Virus record (IMG/VR): IMGVR_UViG_3300027906_000072
Coordinates: 1-32,858 of that record
DNA length: 32,858 nt
DNA from: a virus
Strand: one strand, 5' to 3'
The notes below the pieces were generated by a model. The model saw only the letters and a program-made list of their open reading frames with translations, was not told the DNA's origin and did not search any database. Shown in pieces: positions 8,420-16,778 of this stretch (position 1 is its first letter; the number at the start of each line of letters is the position of its first letter). The position numbers and the translations under genes were made by a program.

Positions 8420-8938
8420 ATGAGAACAATTGAATTATGGGAAAACAAAAATACAAAGTCAGATAAAGTGTGCATAATCGACGATGAAGATTACGATAAA
8501 GTAGTAAAGTCAATAGGCCCGCGGGCAAAATGGTATGCTCACAAGCCGCCAGGCGCCACTTCATATTATGCGGTAAATGGAAACCGTCGCATCTCCATAC
8601 ACAGGATTGTAATGAACCCGCCTAAAGGTATGGTAGTGGATCATATAAATGGCAATGCGTTGGATAATAGAAAAGAGAACTTGCGAGTTTGTACATATTC
8701 GCAAAATAGTTGTAATAAAAAAATTAGATCAGATAGTCAAACGGGATACAAAGGCGTTACTAAAGTTGGTAATCGCTTTGCAGCTTACATCGCGGACCCC
8801 GTAACCCCGGCAACAAAAAAAAGACAAATTAGATTGGGAACCTATGATAGTCCTGAGGAAGCAGCCATGGTGTATGATAAAAAAGCAAAACAGATTCACG
8901 GAGAGTTTGCTCTCCTAAATTTTCCAGAGGATAAATAA
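8420..8938 (+). CDS. HNH endonuclease with AP2 DNA-binding domain (free-standing homing type)
   Basis: The N-terminal half carries an HNH core: HRIVMNPPKGMVVDHINGN with D74-H75, then LDNRKENLRVCT. The C-terminal 65 residues are an AP2-like DNA-binding domain (GYKGVTK.. to RQIRLGTYDSPEEAAMVYDKKA). This pairing is typical of mobile intronless homing endonucleases in phages. I chose ATG 8420 because GGAG (8410-8413) is 6 nt upstream; an in-frame TTG at 8408 lies at the terminator T-run and is less likely. The gene sits between a terminator and the exonuclease gene, whose ATG shares one base with its stop codon. Insertion between replication genes is the usual location for such elements. It nicks or cleaves DNA and is probably dispensable. 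Confidence 0.9.
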   Translation: MRTIELWENKNTKSDKVCIIDDEDYDKVVKSIGPRAKWYAHKPPGATSYYAVNGNRRISIHRIVMNPPKGMVVDHINGNALDNRKENLRVCTYSQNSCNKKIRSDSQTGYKGVTKVGNRFAAYIADPVTPATKKRQIRLGTYDSPEEAAMVYDKKAKQIHGEFALLNFPEDK

Positions 8939-9897
8939 TGAAAAGAATGATGATAGTAGACGCGTATAACCAGTTTATCCGTGGTTATATAGTAGACCCT
9001 AGCAAGAACCCAAACGGCTCCCCTATCGGTGGTATGAGGACGTTTATCAACATCCTGAACAAACTTACTAGAGAGGTGAAGCCAGATTTATTAGTTTTGG
9101 TTTGGGATGGTAAAGGCGGCAGCAAAAAGCGACGCTCAATGAATAAAGATTACAAAGGCGGCCGCAAGCCACCAAGAACTAATTGGTCTCAGGTCGGGAT
9201 GAGCGAAGAAGACATCCTGGACAATAAGGTTTGGCAACAGATGAGAGTAATTGAATACTTTAATCAGACACCAATTATTCAGTTTATGGAACCTCTCGTC
9301 GAAGCGGACGATGTAATTTCATATGTCAAGAATAGCTCCATGTTTTCGGAGTGGCAAAAAGTTATTGTCTCTGCGGATAAGGATTTTATCCAGCTTCTTG
9401 ATGATAAGACTATTTTACATAGACCTATTCAAAAAGAGTATCTTAATAAAAACAGTATAGTAGAGAAGTTTGGAATTCACCCGCTCAACTTTGCATTAGC
9501 TCGGGCCATAGTGGGAGACTCTTCAGATAACCTTCCGGGTGTTCCTCGTGTGGGTATCTCAACCGTCGCGAAGCGATTTTCTTTTTTAAGTGAGGAAAGA
9601 ATATACTATTTATCTGACGTTGTCACTGAATGTGAAAAAACCGAGAACAAACAGAAGGTATACACAAATATTTTAGACAATGAGGAATTAATAGAAAACA
9701 ATTATGATATTATGCAATTATCCTCCCCCATGTTATCCATCCAGGCTAAACAAGGAATTGATGATACGTTTGAACAATATAAGCCTCATTACAATCAGAC
9801 GGAAATAAGAAAGCTCATGCTCCAAGACGGAGTACTCACAGTATCAACAACTGATTTGGAGCAGAGATTTAACAATATTATTGCTTCCTTTTCTTAA
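8938..9897 (+). CDS. 5'-3' exonuclease / RNase H of the FEN family
   Basis: This 319-residue flap nuclease would remove RNA primers from Okazaki fragments. Metal ligands are visible along the family pattern: D8 (IVDAYN), D57 (VWDG), E122-x-D124-D125 (EADDVIS), D147-x-D149 (SADKDF) and D194/D197 in GDSSDNLPGVPRVG (193-206). That last segment is also the helix-3-turn-helix DNA-binding motif. Length and isolated nuclease domain match T4 RNase H (about 305) rather than the N-terminal domain of Pol I. This fits the mini Pol A at 3829, which has no 5' nuclease of its own. It lies directly upstream of the helicase with a small promoter-bearing gap. Confidence 0.92.
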   Translation: MKRMMIVDAYNQFIRGYIVDPSKNPNGSPIGGMRTFINILNKLTREVKPDLLVLVWDGKGGSKKRRSMNKDYKGGRKPPRTNWSQVGMSEEDILDNKVWQQMRVIEYFNQTPIIQFMEPLVEADDVISYVKNSSMFSEWQKVIVSADKDFIQLLDDKTILHRPIQKEYLNKNSIVEKFGIHPLNFALARAIVGDSSDNLPGVPRVGISTVAKRFSFLSEERIYYLSDVVTECEKTENKQKVYTNILDNEELIENNYDIMQLSSPMLSIQAKQGIDDTFEQYKPHYNQTEIRKLMLQDGVLTVSTTDLEQRFNNIIASFS

Positions 9898-9916
9898 TAA
9901 AGTATGATATTATAAT
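9881..9916 (+). promoter_or_regulatory. probable promoter for the helicase-nrdJ unit
   Basis: An extended -10 TG-A-TATTAT (9905-9913), overlapping a TATAAT (9911-9916), lies 20 to 25 nt before the helicase ATG. A weak TTGCTT (9881-9886) is 16 nt from an overlapping TATGAT. The GATATTATA core is shared with the promoter at 6369. The -35 box is poor, so strength is uncertain. Confidence 0.45.
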
Positions 9917-9935
9917 CTAAATAAAAGGAAGACTA

Positions 9936-11312
9936 ATGGAACAAGAGAAGAGTTTCTCAAAATTTGGTAAGAACTTTCAAGAAGATTTGTGTCATTTAAT
10001 ACTCAATGATCGTGGTTTCGCAGATCAAATCTTTGAAGTTTTAGATTTAAACTTTTTAGAGTTAAAACACCTCAGAGTTTTCATTGGAAAGGTTAGTGAG
10101 TATCGTAAAAAATACGGAGTCCACCCTACATCTAACATTATGCTGTCCATCATACGAACAGGTTTGGATGGGGAAGCAGAATCAGTTAAGGTCAGAATAC
10201 GAGAATATTATGCGAGAGTGCTCGCGAACGGACAAGTGCCGGATAGCGCCGATTTTATCAAAGATACAGCACTTGATTTTTGCAAAAAACAAAAACTCAA
10301 AGAAGCACTAATTAAGTCGGTTGATTTAATAAAGTCGTCATCGTTTGACGAAGTATCAAAAGTCATCGATAATGCTCTTAAGTTGGGATCTGATAATACT
10401 CTTGGGTATGATTACTTGGCAGATTTCGAAGCACGTTTCACTAAAAAAGCCAGAGACCCTGTAACTACGGGCTGGAAAGATATAGATGATATTTCAAAGG
10501 GAGGTTTAGGTAAAGGTGAATTGGGTGTCGTGGTTGCTCCTACTGGGGCAGGTAAGTCTATGGTTTTGGTCCATCTGGGCGCTCAAGCACTTAAGAGTGG
10601 TAAAAATGTCCTCCATTACACTCTGGAGCTTGCTGACACTGTCGTCGCAAATCGTTATGACTCTGCTATTACTGGCGTGGAGCTTAAAAATTTAACAATC
10701 TTTAAAGAAAAGATATATGACGAAATTAAGGATATTGAGGGCAAACTGATAGTAAAAGAATATCCTACACGAAGCGCCAACATACAGACAATTAAAAACC
10801 ATGTAGACAAGCTAAAAAGGCGTAATTTCATCCCAGACCTGATCATCGTAGACTACGGAGACCTAATTCGACCAGAAAATAGCAGAAAAGATGAGAAAAG
10901 ACACCAATTAGAAACTATTTACGAAGAGCTTAGAGGAATAGCTCAAATTTGCGAGTGTCCACTCTGGACAGCATCACAAACCAACCGGTCCGGGTTGAAC
11001 GCAGAAGTGATCACAATGGAGTCTATCTCCGAGGCGTTTAACAAGTGTTTTGTAGCAGATTTTATCTTTACAGTCTCTAGAACTGTTGAGGATAAAAACA
11101 CAAACCAAGGTCGTATTTTTGTTGCAAAAAACAGAAACGGGCCCGATGGACTGGTATATCCAATATTCATGGATACCAGTAACGTTAAAATAAAAGTTTT
11201 ACCCAAAACGGGCGAAACTGCTAATGATATTATCCAAAAATCTTCTGCGGAGAGGTTACAGAACCTAAAAGAGAAGTATGCGGTTTTCAAAAGAGAAGGA
11301 GGAAAAAAATAA
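9936..11312 (+). CDS. replicative DNA helicase, DnaB/T4 gp41-like
   Basis: This 458-residue hexameric ATP-dependent 5'-3' helicase would unwind DNA at the fork. A helical N-terminal domain spans about 1-155. The RecA-like motor follows: GWKDIDDISKGGLGKGE, Walker A APTGAGKS (201-208), catalytic Glu in YTLELAD (E231), Walker B LIIVDYGDL (302-310), the Gln-containing strand TASQTNRSG, and the arginine-rich VAKNRNGPDG segment. Length matches T4 gp41 (475). It is preceded by the FEN exonuclease and followed with no gap by the ribonucleotide reductase, so fork progression and dNTP supply are co-expressed. No primase is recognised in the window. Confidence 0.93.
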   Translation: MEQEKSFSKFGKNFQEDLCHLILNDRGFADQIFEVLDLNFLELKHLRVFIGKVSEYRKKYGVHPTSNIMLSIIRTGLDGEAESVKVRIREYYARVLANGQVPDSADFIKDTALDFCKKQKLKEALIKSVDLIKSSSFDEVSKVIDNALKLGSDNTLGYDYLADFEARFTKKARDPVTTGWKDIDDISKGGLGKGELGVVVAPTGAGKSMVLVHLGAQALKSGKNVLHYTLELADTVVANRYDSAITGVELKNLTIFKEKIYDEIKDIEGKLIVKEYPTRSANIQTIKNHVDKLKRRNFIPDLIIVDYGDLIRPENSRKDEKRHQLETIYEELRGIAQICECPLWTASQTNRSGLNAEVITMESISEAFNKCFVADFIFTVSRTVEDKNTNQGRIFVAKNRNGPDGLVYPIFMDTSNVKIKVLPKTGETANDIIQKSSAERLQNLKEKYAVFKREGGKK

Positions 11313-13175
11313 ATGGAATTATCAAATCAAATCTTATCAGAAATCACGGTGCACATGAAATATGCCAGGTATATACCTGAAAAAAAGAGGCGCGAAACTT
11401 GGAGAGAGTTGGTAACTCGAAACATGAACATGCATATAAAGAAGTTCCCCGAGCTTGAACTGCAAATTCGTAAAGCTTATAAGATGGTTTATGATAAGAA
11501 GGTGCTCCCCTCGATGAGGTCTATGCAATTTGGGGGTAAGCCAATTGAAGTCGCTCCAAATAGAATATTCAATTGCGCGTTTATGCCAGCAGATGATTGG
11601 CGCTGTTTTGGGGAGTCTATGTTCTTACTCCTGGGCGGAACAGGAGTGGGGTACTCGGTACAAAAGCACCACGTTGAAAAGCTTCCTGAGATTACACGAC
11701 CTAATATGAATCGCACTCGCCGTTTTCTTGTTAACGATTCCATCGAGGGCTGGGCGGACGCAGTAAAGGCATTGGTACGTTCTTATTTTAATGGAGGTTC
11801 ACGCCTAAGATTTGACTATTCAGATATTCGCCCGAAAGGTGCTGCTCTCATTACTTCTGGAGGCAAGGCCCCTGGACCACAACCTCTTCGAGAATGTTTG
11901 GTCAAACTAGAGGGAATGCTCTCGCAGAAGGAAAACGGAGATAAACTAACGCCAATCGAAGCACACGATATGATCTGCCATATAGCTGACGCTGTACTGG
12001 CAGGTGGTATCCGTAGGGCTGCTCTCATTTCACTCTTTTCAGCCGATGATGAGGATATGATAGCCGCTAAGACCGGCAACTGGTGGGAGACCAATCCTCA
12101 ACGAGGCCGCGCTAATAATTCCGTAGTTCTCTTGAGGCATAAGATTGATAAAGAATATTTTATGAATTTATGGGACAGAGTTAAGGCCTCCGGCGCCGGC
12201 GAGCCTGGGTTTTATTTTTCAAATGACAAGGATTGGGGGACCAATCCTTGTTGTGAAATAGGTCTACGTCCATATCAATTTTGCAACCTTACAGAAGTTA
12301 ACGTATCTAATGTGCAATCACAACAAGACCTTAATGAACGCGTCATTGCCGCGGCCTTCATCGGGACGTTACAAGCCAGCTATACTGATTTTCATTATCT
12401 TCGTGATATTTGGCGTAGGACCACTGAAAAAGATGCACTCATTGGGGTTAGTATGACGGGTATTGCATCTGGCGCGGTCTTAGCCCTGGATATGAAAGAG
12501 GCTGCTAATTGCGTAAAAGAAGAGAATGCAAGAGCGGCAGAATTATTAGGTGTGCGCCCTGCGGCAAGAACTACTTGTGTGAAACCCGCGGGCACTACAT
12601 CTTTAGCACTTGGAACTAGTTCGGGTATTCATGCATGGCATAATGATTATTACATTCGTCGCCTCCGCGTCGGGAAAAACGAGCCGATTTATAATTATTT
12701 GGTTAAAAATCACCCGGAACTGGTGGAGGATGAATATTTTAGCCCCCACACCACCGCGGTCATCTCAATCCCTCAGAAGGCCCCGGATGATGCAATATTG
12801 CGAATTGAGTCAGCATTGCAGCTTCTAAAGAGAGTGAAACTGGTCACCGACTCTTGGGTCAAGCCCGGGTTTCGAAAAGGTCAAAATACACATAATATTT
12901 CTGCTACTATATCGATAAAGGATACAGAATGGGTCGATGTGGGTGATTGGATGTGGGAAAACAGAAAAAGCTATAATGGCTTGTCAGTCTTACCTTATGA
13001 TGGAGGCAGTTATACCCAGGCCCCTTTTGAGGACTGCTCCAAAGAGACCTATGAGGCAATGATGAATTCTCTGTCAAACATAGACCTGACTCAAGTTTTG
13101 GAGGAACAGGACAACACAGATCTTAAGGGAGAGGTTGCCTGCGCAGGCGGAGCCTGTGAAGTAAAATTTGTATAA
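11313..13175 (+). CDS. nrdJ: adenosylcobalamin-dependent (class II) ribonucleoside-triphosphate reductase
   Basis: It reduces ribonucleoside triphosphates to dNTPs using a radical from adenosylcobalamin. The key residues fit the monomeric Lactobacillus leichmannii enzyme. C88 (NRIFNCAF) corresponds to C119, NPC313-x-E315 to the radical Cys408 and Glu410, and C324 in FCNL to Cys419, with the same 11-residue spacing. The C-terminal relay pair C610/C615 (CAGGAC) corresponds to C731/C736. At 620 residues it is shorter than the 739-residue archetype, mostly in the N-terminal and inserted regions. Start ATG 11313 follows the helicase stop directly with AGGAGG upstream. It needs B12 from the host. 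A phage glutaredoxin at 30795 could help recycle it. Confidence 0.95.
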   Translation: MELSNQILSEITVHMKYARYIPEKKRRETWRELVTRNMNMHIKKFPELELQIRKAYKMVYDKKVLPSMRSMQFGGKPIEVAPNRIFNCAFMPADDWRCFGESMFLLLGGTGVGYSVQKHHVEKLPEITRPNMNRTRRFLVNDSIEGWADAVKALVRSYFNGGSRLRFDYSDIRPKGAALITSGGKAPGPQPLRECLVKLEGMLSQKENGDKLTPIEAHDMICHIADAVLAGGIRRAALISLFSADDEDMIAAKTGNWWETNPQRGRANNSVVLLRHKIDKEYFMNLWDRVKASGAGEPGFYFSNDKDWGTNPCCEIGLRPYQFCNLTEVNVSNVQSQQDLNERVIAAAFIGTLQASYTDFHYLRDIWRRTTEKDALIGVSMTGIASGAVLALDMKEAANCVKEENARAAELLGVRPAARTTCVKPAGTTSLALGTSSGIHAWHNDYYIRRLRVGKNEPIYNYLVKNHPELVEDEYFSPHTTAVISIPQKAPDDAILRIESALQLLKRVKLVTDSWVKPGFRKGQNTHNISATISIKDTEWVDVGDWMWENRKSYNGLSVLPYDGGSYTQAPFEDCSKETYEAMMNSLSNIDLTQVLEEQDNTDLKGEVACAGGACEVKFV

Positions 13176-13180
13176 ACCAC

Positions 13181-13212
13181 TTGACATATTTTATAAAATA
13201 GTCTAATATTAT
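13181..13212 (+). promoter_or_regulatory. sigma70-like promoter for the 13240-13831 genes
   Basis: TTGACA (13181-13186) is followed after 17 nt by TAATAT (13204-13209) and, slightly later, by TATTAT (13207-13212) and TATAAT (13210-13215). The AATATTATAATA block is related to the other promoters of this phage. It starts 5 nt after the nrdJ stop. Which -10 is used cannot be decided by eye. Confidence 0.65.
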
Positions 13213-13239
13213 AATAGAGCTTAAAAAGAAAGGAAAAAA

Positions 13240-13515
13240 ATGAGTTTTAATAAAGAAGAAGATTTGATCACCAAAGAACAGCATTTGGCTAATTATATCA
13301 AAACATTTGTAGCCATCGAAGACGCAATGGAGCCCTTCAAAGAACAAAGGAAAGACCTAAGAGAGTCTTACAATGAAAATGGCTGGTTAACTAAAGAGGA
13401 AATGAGGCTTGCCGTAAAGGCATATAGGCTTTATAAATCTGAAACAGATATGGAACTTTTAAACGATTATGTGAATAAATGCCAAAGATCTGTTGGGAGA
13501 CTAACCGGTGTCTAA
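13240..13515 (+). CDS. small helical protein, possibly GapR/DUF2312-like
   Basis: This 91-residue, highly charged, mostly helical protein runs NYIKTFVAIEDAMEPFKEQRKDLRE, then an NGWLTK turn, then RLAVKAYRLYKSETDMELLNDYV. That arrangement of a long amphipathic helix, a short turn around Gly, and a second helix with KxYRLYK resembles GapR/DUF2312 proteins, which bind AT-rich or overtwisted DNA. The resemblance is by pattern only. It has its own promoter and AAGGA Shine-Dalgarno, and is translationally coupled to the GroES-like gene (8-nt overlap). A DNA-binding role in replication or nucleoid structure is a reasonable guess. Confidence 0.5.
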   Translation: MSFNKEEDLITKEQHLANYIKTFVAIEDAMEPFKEQRKDLRESYNENGWLTKEEMRLAVKAYRLYKSETDMELLNDYVNKCQRSVGRLTGV

Positions 13516-13831
13516 TATACATAGGTTAAAACCGACAAACAGGCATATTTTGATAGTTCCTCATGAAAAAGAAAATAAGACTCAAACCGGGGTACTTCTA
13601 CCTGAAAATTATGAGCCTGAAAAATCAAGATACATCGAAGCAACAGTCATAGATGTTGCGGAAGATTGTAATGAATGTTTCAGACGCCTCAACACCAGCG
13701 CGCCTCAAGATGACAAAACAATTCTTATAGATAGAGCTATGATACAAGAAGTGAATATGTCAGACAAAAAACATTTTCTAGTTCTTGAGAATTATGTGTT
13801 AGGTTTTTATACTAATACTTCAACAATTTAA
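13508..13831 (+). CDS. GroES-like co-chaperonin
   Basis: This 107-residue protein has the Cpn10 beta-barrel start LKPTNRHILIVPHEKENKTQTGVLLPE, equivalent to the GroES RPLHDRVIVKR segment and mobile loop with its hydrophobic GVLLP edge. EATVIDVAEDC then matches the A-V-x-x-V-G strand. The middle (NECFRRLNTSAPQDDK) is longer than in GroES, as in T4 gp31. It would cap either the host GroEL or the phage GroEL at 28642. The GTG start at 13508 overlaps the preceding stop by 8 nt, with GGGAG upstream. It is not next to the phage groEL gene, which is unusual compared with bacterial groESL operons. Confidence 0.8.
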   Translation: MSNIHRLKPTNRHILIVPHEKENKTQTGVLLPENYEPEKSRYIEATVIDVAEDCNECFRRLNTSAPQDDKTILIDRAMIQEVNMSDKKHFLVLENYVLGFYTNTSTI

Positions 13832-13844
13832 ATAATTATTTAAA
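13827..13844. repeat. 18-bp perfect AT palindrome after the co-chaperonin gene
   Basis: TTTAAATAATTATTTAAA reads the same on both strands and covers the stop codon of the GroES-like gene. It could be an operator for a dimeric regulator. It has no GC stem, so it is a poor terminator. AT-rich palindromes also arise by chance in this genome. Confidence 0.4.
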
Positions 13845-13902
13845 AAGAAGTGAAAATGTGAAATGATAGTACTAAGATTGTTTTAAAATTGATAGGATCT
13901 TT

Positions 13903-16026
13903 ATGAAATATAAAATATTGGCAATAACCCTAATACTGACAGCGGCATGCCAGGATAACCAACCAAACTCCTCTTCTTCCGACGAAGACGCCTCCAGAAT
14001 AATCTCAAATACAATGGATGCATCCGCAGTCGACCAAGAAGTAAATGTAATTGAATGGGTCCCCCCCGATATGTACATCGACCCATGTGTGGATATTACA
14101 AGTACAGACCCACGCTTTTGTGATTGTAAGCCACAATGTTGTCAACGGCAGATGTGGTATTGCCCCCCTTCGGGGCTGGGAGTTCAGGCAGCAGAAGTTA
14201 CGATGAACATTTGCGATGATGAATACAACATTTGTGACAGGTCCATCGATTTGACCTGTCCCCCGAACGAGATTTTATCTAGATCAAATTGCAACACCAT
14301 TTTAGAGTGTCCACCTGGAATACAAAACGACATAACGATTACAGTCCAATGCGAAATTGAAGGCGTTCAAGGAGAACAAGAAATCTTATGTCAAAAGGGA
14401 GAAATAATATATGGAGAGTGCGTGATCTGTGAGCCTTCGGAGGAAAGATGCAATTATCAGGATGATGATTGCGATGGTCAAATTGATGAAGAACAGAGAA
14501 ATGCTTGTGATGAATGTGGGCCTCTACCACCCGAATCCTGCGACAACGTCGATAATGATTGTAATGGTCAAATAGATGAGGAACTTGTCAGGGAGTGCCA
14601 GACTGCCTGCGGCCGCGGCCTTGAAGTATGTGAAGCGGGTAACTGGATATCTTGCACAGCGCGCCAACCGATAGAAGAGGAGTGCGATGGTGAAGATAAT
14701 GACTGCGATGGTCAAATTGATGAAGGCTTAAATTGCCTTTGTACAATCGATGATGTGGGAAATCTTATACCCTGCTCGGAGCCTCCGCTTGTCTGTGGAC
14801 AGGGGTTTAAGACTTGTGAATGTGTTGATCCCAATTGCACAGAGATGAGGATGACCGACTGCGCAGCGCTTTGCAATTATGTTCCGATCCCATCCCCACC
14901 TGCATGCGATCCATTGCGTGGGTTAATCACACAAGAAGAGTGTAATAATTTTGATGAGGATTGCGACGTACAAATTGATGAAAACCTCTCTCAAGCATGC
15001 TACACTGGTCCCCCAGACACTCTTTTGGTCGGCGTGTGCGCACCGGGCGAGGCATATTGTTTAAACGGTGCCTGGGGCGGAGATAGGAATAATCAATTCG
15101 AACCCGGTTTTTGTCCAGGCGAAATTACCCCCCAAGAAGAAATCTGTGACGGCGCCGACAACGACTGCGACGGTGAGGTGGACTACGGAGAAGAAATTAG
15201 AGAAACAGATATATTATTCATAGTTGACTGGTCAGGCTCTATGGATGATCAAATCGGCGCTGTAAAGGTCGCTCTTAATCGGTTTGCTACCCATTTTGCT
15301 GCTGAGGAGCCATTGCAATGGGGCTTGGTCATCGGCCCTAAGGAGCTTGTTGAGGATGGGGACGAGACACTAGTTTTGGTTTCTGATATCTCTCCCTTTG
15401 ATCAATTTTTAAATTCTTTTGCCGCCCTTGGCAGCGCAGGTATGGACACCGGTAGCGAAATGTTATTAGACGCCGTTTACCTAGCAGTTAGAAACATCTC
15501 AGCCGCGGCCAACGTTGACCTCGCGACAACTACCTGGTGGAGAAACACTGCATCTGTCCCTGAGAAAGAAAACTTTATAATTAATTGGCGCCCTACATCT
15601 GAAAGAATAGTAATAGTTTTTAGTGACGAAGAAGAGCAGTCATACCTGAGGGATATAGGGGACCCTGAAGGGCCCGGCAGACCAATCACACAAGCGATTG
15701 TCGAAGACGCCGTACGCGGTGGTATAAATCTCAAAGTATATACATTTTCGTCCGGCAGAGCTTTCGGAGGTAGAAATTTCGACTGGGAAGATATCGCGCT
15801 AGCAGGAAATGGTTCTCATTTTGAGTTAACCTCTGACGCACTCAGTATGTATAACGATTTAATGTCTATTATAGATGAAGCTTGTTTACCCAGAGAACAG
15901 GATCAGCAGCCAGCAGCCCAAGAAGACGAAAATCAGCAAGGGGCATTTAACATCCCAGGTGGTTTTTTTTTCTCAAAGGCATCATATTCGGCACGGTATG
16001 ATTACAAATATAAAGTATGCTTTTAA
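13903..16026 (+). CDS. secreted lipoprotein with MopE-like Cys/Asp repeats and a VWA domain
   Basis: The 707-residue protein begins with a lipoprotein signal peptide (MKYKILAITLILTAAC, lipobox Cys16) and a Ser/Asp-rich tether. A Cys-rich region (about 50-175) follows. Then come five copies of a Cys-Asp motif of the type CDxxDNDCDGQIDE (about residues 180-430), known from MopE-like putative metal-binding repeats. From about residue 435 there is a von Willebrand A domain with MIDAS DWSGS (in FIVDWSGSM), a Thr in GMDTGSE and the strand IVIVFSDEEEQ. It would be exported, lipidated and bind divalent metal and probably a protein partner on the cell surface or periplasmic face. Such proteins are frequent in Myxococcota and relatives, so capture from the host is likely. 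It may act in superinfection exclusion or host-surface change, or modify adsorption. It overlaps the next gene by 10 nt. Confidence 0.82.
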   Translation: MKYKILAITLILTAACQDNQPNSSSSDEDASRIISNTMDASAVDQEVNVIEWVPPDMYIDPCVDITSTDPRFCDCKPQCCQRQMWYCPPSGLGVQAAEVTMNICDDEYNICDRSIDLTCPPNEILSRSNCNTILECPPGIQNDITITVQCEIEGVQGEQEILCQKGEIIYGECVICEPSEERCNYQDDDCDGQIDEEQRNACDECGPLPPESCDNVDNDCNGQIDEELVRECQTACGRGLEVCEAGNWISCTARQPIEEECDGEDNDCDGQIDEGLNCLCTIDDVGNLIPCSEPPLVCGQGFKTCECVDPNCTEMRMTDCAALCNYVPIPSPPACDPLRGLITQEECNNFDEDCDVQIDENLSQACYTGPPDTLLVGVCAPGEAYCLNGAWGGDRNNQFEPGFCPGEITPQEEICDGADNDCDGEVDYGEEIRETDILFIVDWSGSMDDQIGAVKVALNRFATHFAAEEPLQWGLVIGPKELVEDGDETLVLVSDISPFDQFLNSFAALGSAGMDTGSEMLLDAVYLAVRNISAAANVDLATTTWWRNTASVPEKENFIINWRPTSERIVIVFSDEEEQSYLRDIGDPEGPGRPITQAIVEDAVRGGINLKVYTFSSGRAFGGRNFDWEDIALAGNGSHFELTSDALSMYNDLMSIIDEACLPREQDQQPAAQEDENQQGAFNIPGGFFFSKASYSARYDYKYKVCF
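14438..15190 (+). repeat. five degenerate Cys/Asp repeats encoded in the lipoprotein gene
   Basis: Repeat units start near 14440, 14534, 14676, 14935 and 15140. Each encodes a C-x4-D/N-x-D-C-D/N-x-Q-I-D-E type unit (NDCDGQIDE in the cleanest copies). Three copies share GGTCAAAT(T/A)GATGA at the DNA level, while the last two have diverged. They are separated by Cys-containing spacers of unequal length. The acidic Asp pattern suggests Ca2+ or other metal binding. Confidence 0.8.
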
Positions 16027-16778
16027 AAAATATAGTAATTGGTAGCGATTTGGCTTCTATAGCGTATGCCTTTGTTAATGATTATTATTTTTTAGTCAAC
16101 AATAGCATTGGTCCTTTATTTTTTGAGCAGGGATTTGCTTTGTTTGGGAAGAAGAGATCAGATTATACTTGGTCAAGATTACAGATGCTACTTTCACTAC
16201 AAGGCAAATTGTTAAACTATAACAAAAATAAAACAATAAGACTACGAGAGCGAGAAATTAAAATATCCCAATCTGGATCTACGTTTAAATATAAATTTGA
16301 AAAATGTGAAATATTTGACCCTACTGGTCTAGTTTTTGAAAATATTGTCTCGTCACCAATCGGGATATTTTATGAAGTTTATGACGATTTCGAATTAAGT
16401 TGCTTGGGGAAAAAACATAATTTTATAGAACCCAAACTGTCCGATGAACAGTTTGCAAAAGAAATACATTATTATACATCATCCCGTGTAGACGGAGCTA
16501 ATTACGTAACTGATTGCGTTGTAAAATCAATACTGACACATAAGCAGCTAATGAACTTTGATTTTTCTGACACAATGGCTCGCTTCGCCGTCGATCGTCA
16601 CCTGACCTCTCTTGGAATAAGGGGCAATTTTATGAATTTATATAAAAACGGAAATCCTAAGTATAGGAGGCCTAAAATTTTACATAAAAAAAGATTAGTG
16701 ACTGAAAGGGATATGAATAAATACATAGATTCTGAAACGATAAAATTTTCGAATAAAAAAATGGAGAACTTATTTTGA
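16017..16778 (+). CDS. hypothetical protein, paired with a nucleotidyltransferase-like gene
   Basis: The function of this 253-residue protein is not recognised. The N-terminus LLKNIVIGSDLASIAYAFVNDYYFLVNNS has the look of a Rossmann first strand and Gly loop, but GSDLAS is not a clear dinucleotide signature. The C-terminal half is basic (NGNPKYRRPKILHKKRL). There is no signal peptide or transmembrane segment. It overlaps the lipoprotein gene at its start and the nucleotidyltransferase-like gene at its end by 4 nt, so the two downstream genes are likely co-translated and may act together. One possibility is a nucleotide- or DNA-modifying pair, which is inference from adjacency only. Confidence 0.6.
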   Translation: MLLKNIVIGSDLASIAYAFVNDYYFLVNNSIGPLFFEQGFALFGKKRSDYTWSRLQMLLSLQGKLLNYNKNKTIRLREREIKISQSGSTFKYKFEKCEIFDPTGLVFENIVSSPIGIFYEVYDDFELSCLGKKHNFIEPKLSDEQFAKEIHYYTSSRVDGANYVTDCVVKSILTHKQLMNFDFSDTMARFAVDRHLTSLGIRGNFMNLYKNGNPKYRRPKILHKKRLVTERDMNKYIDSETIKFSNKKMENLF

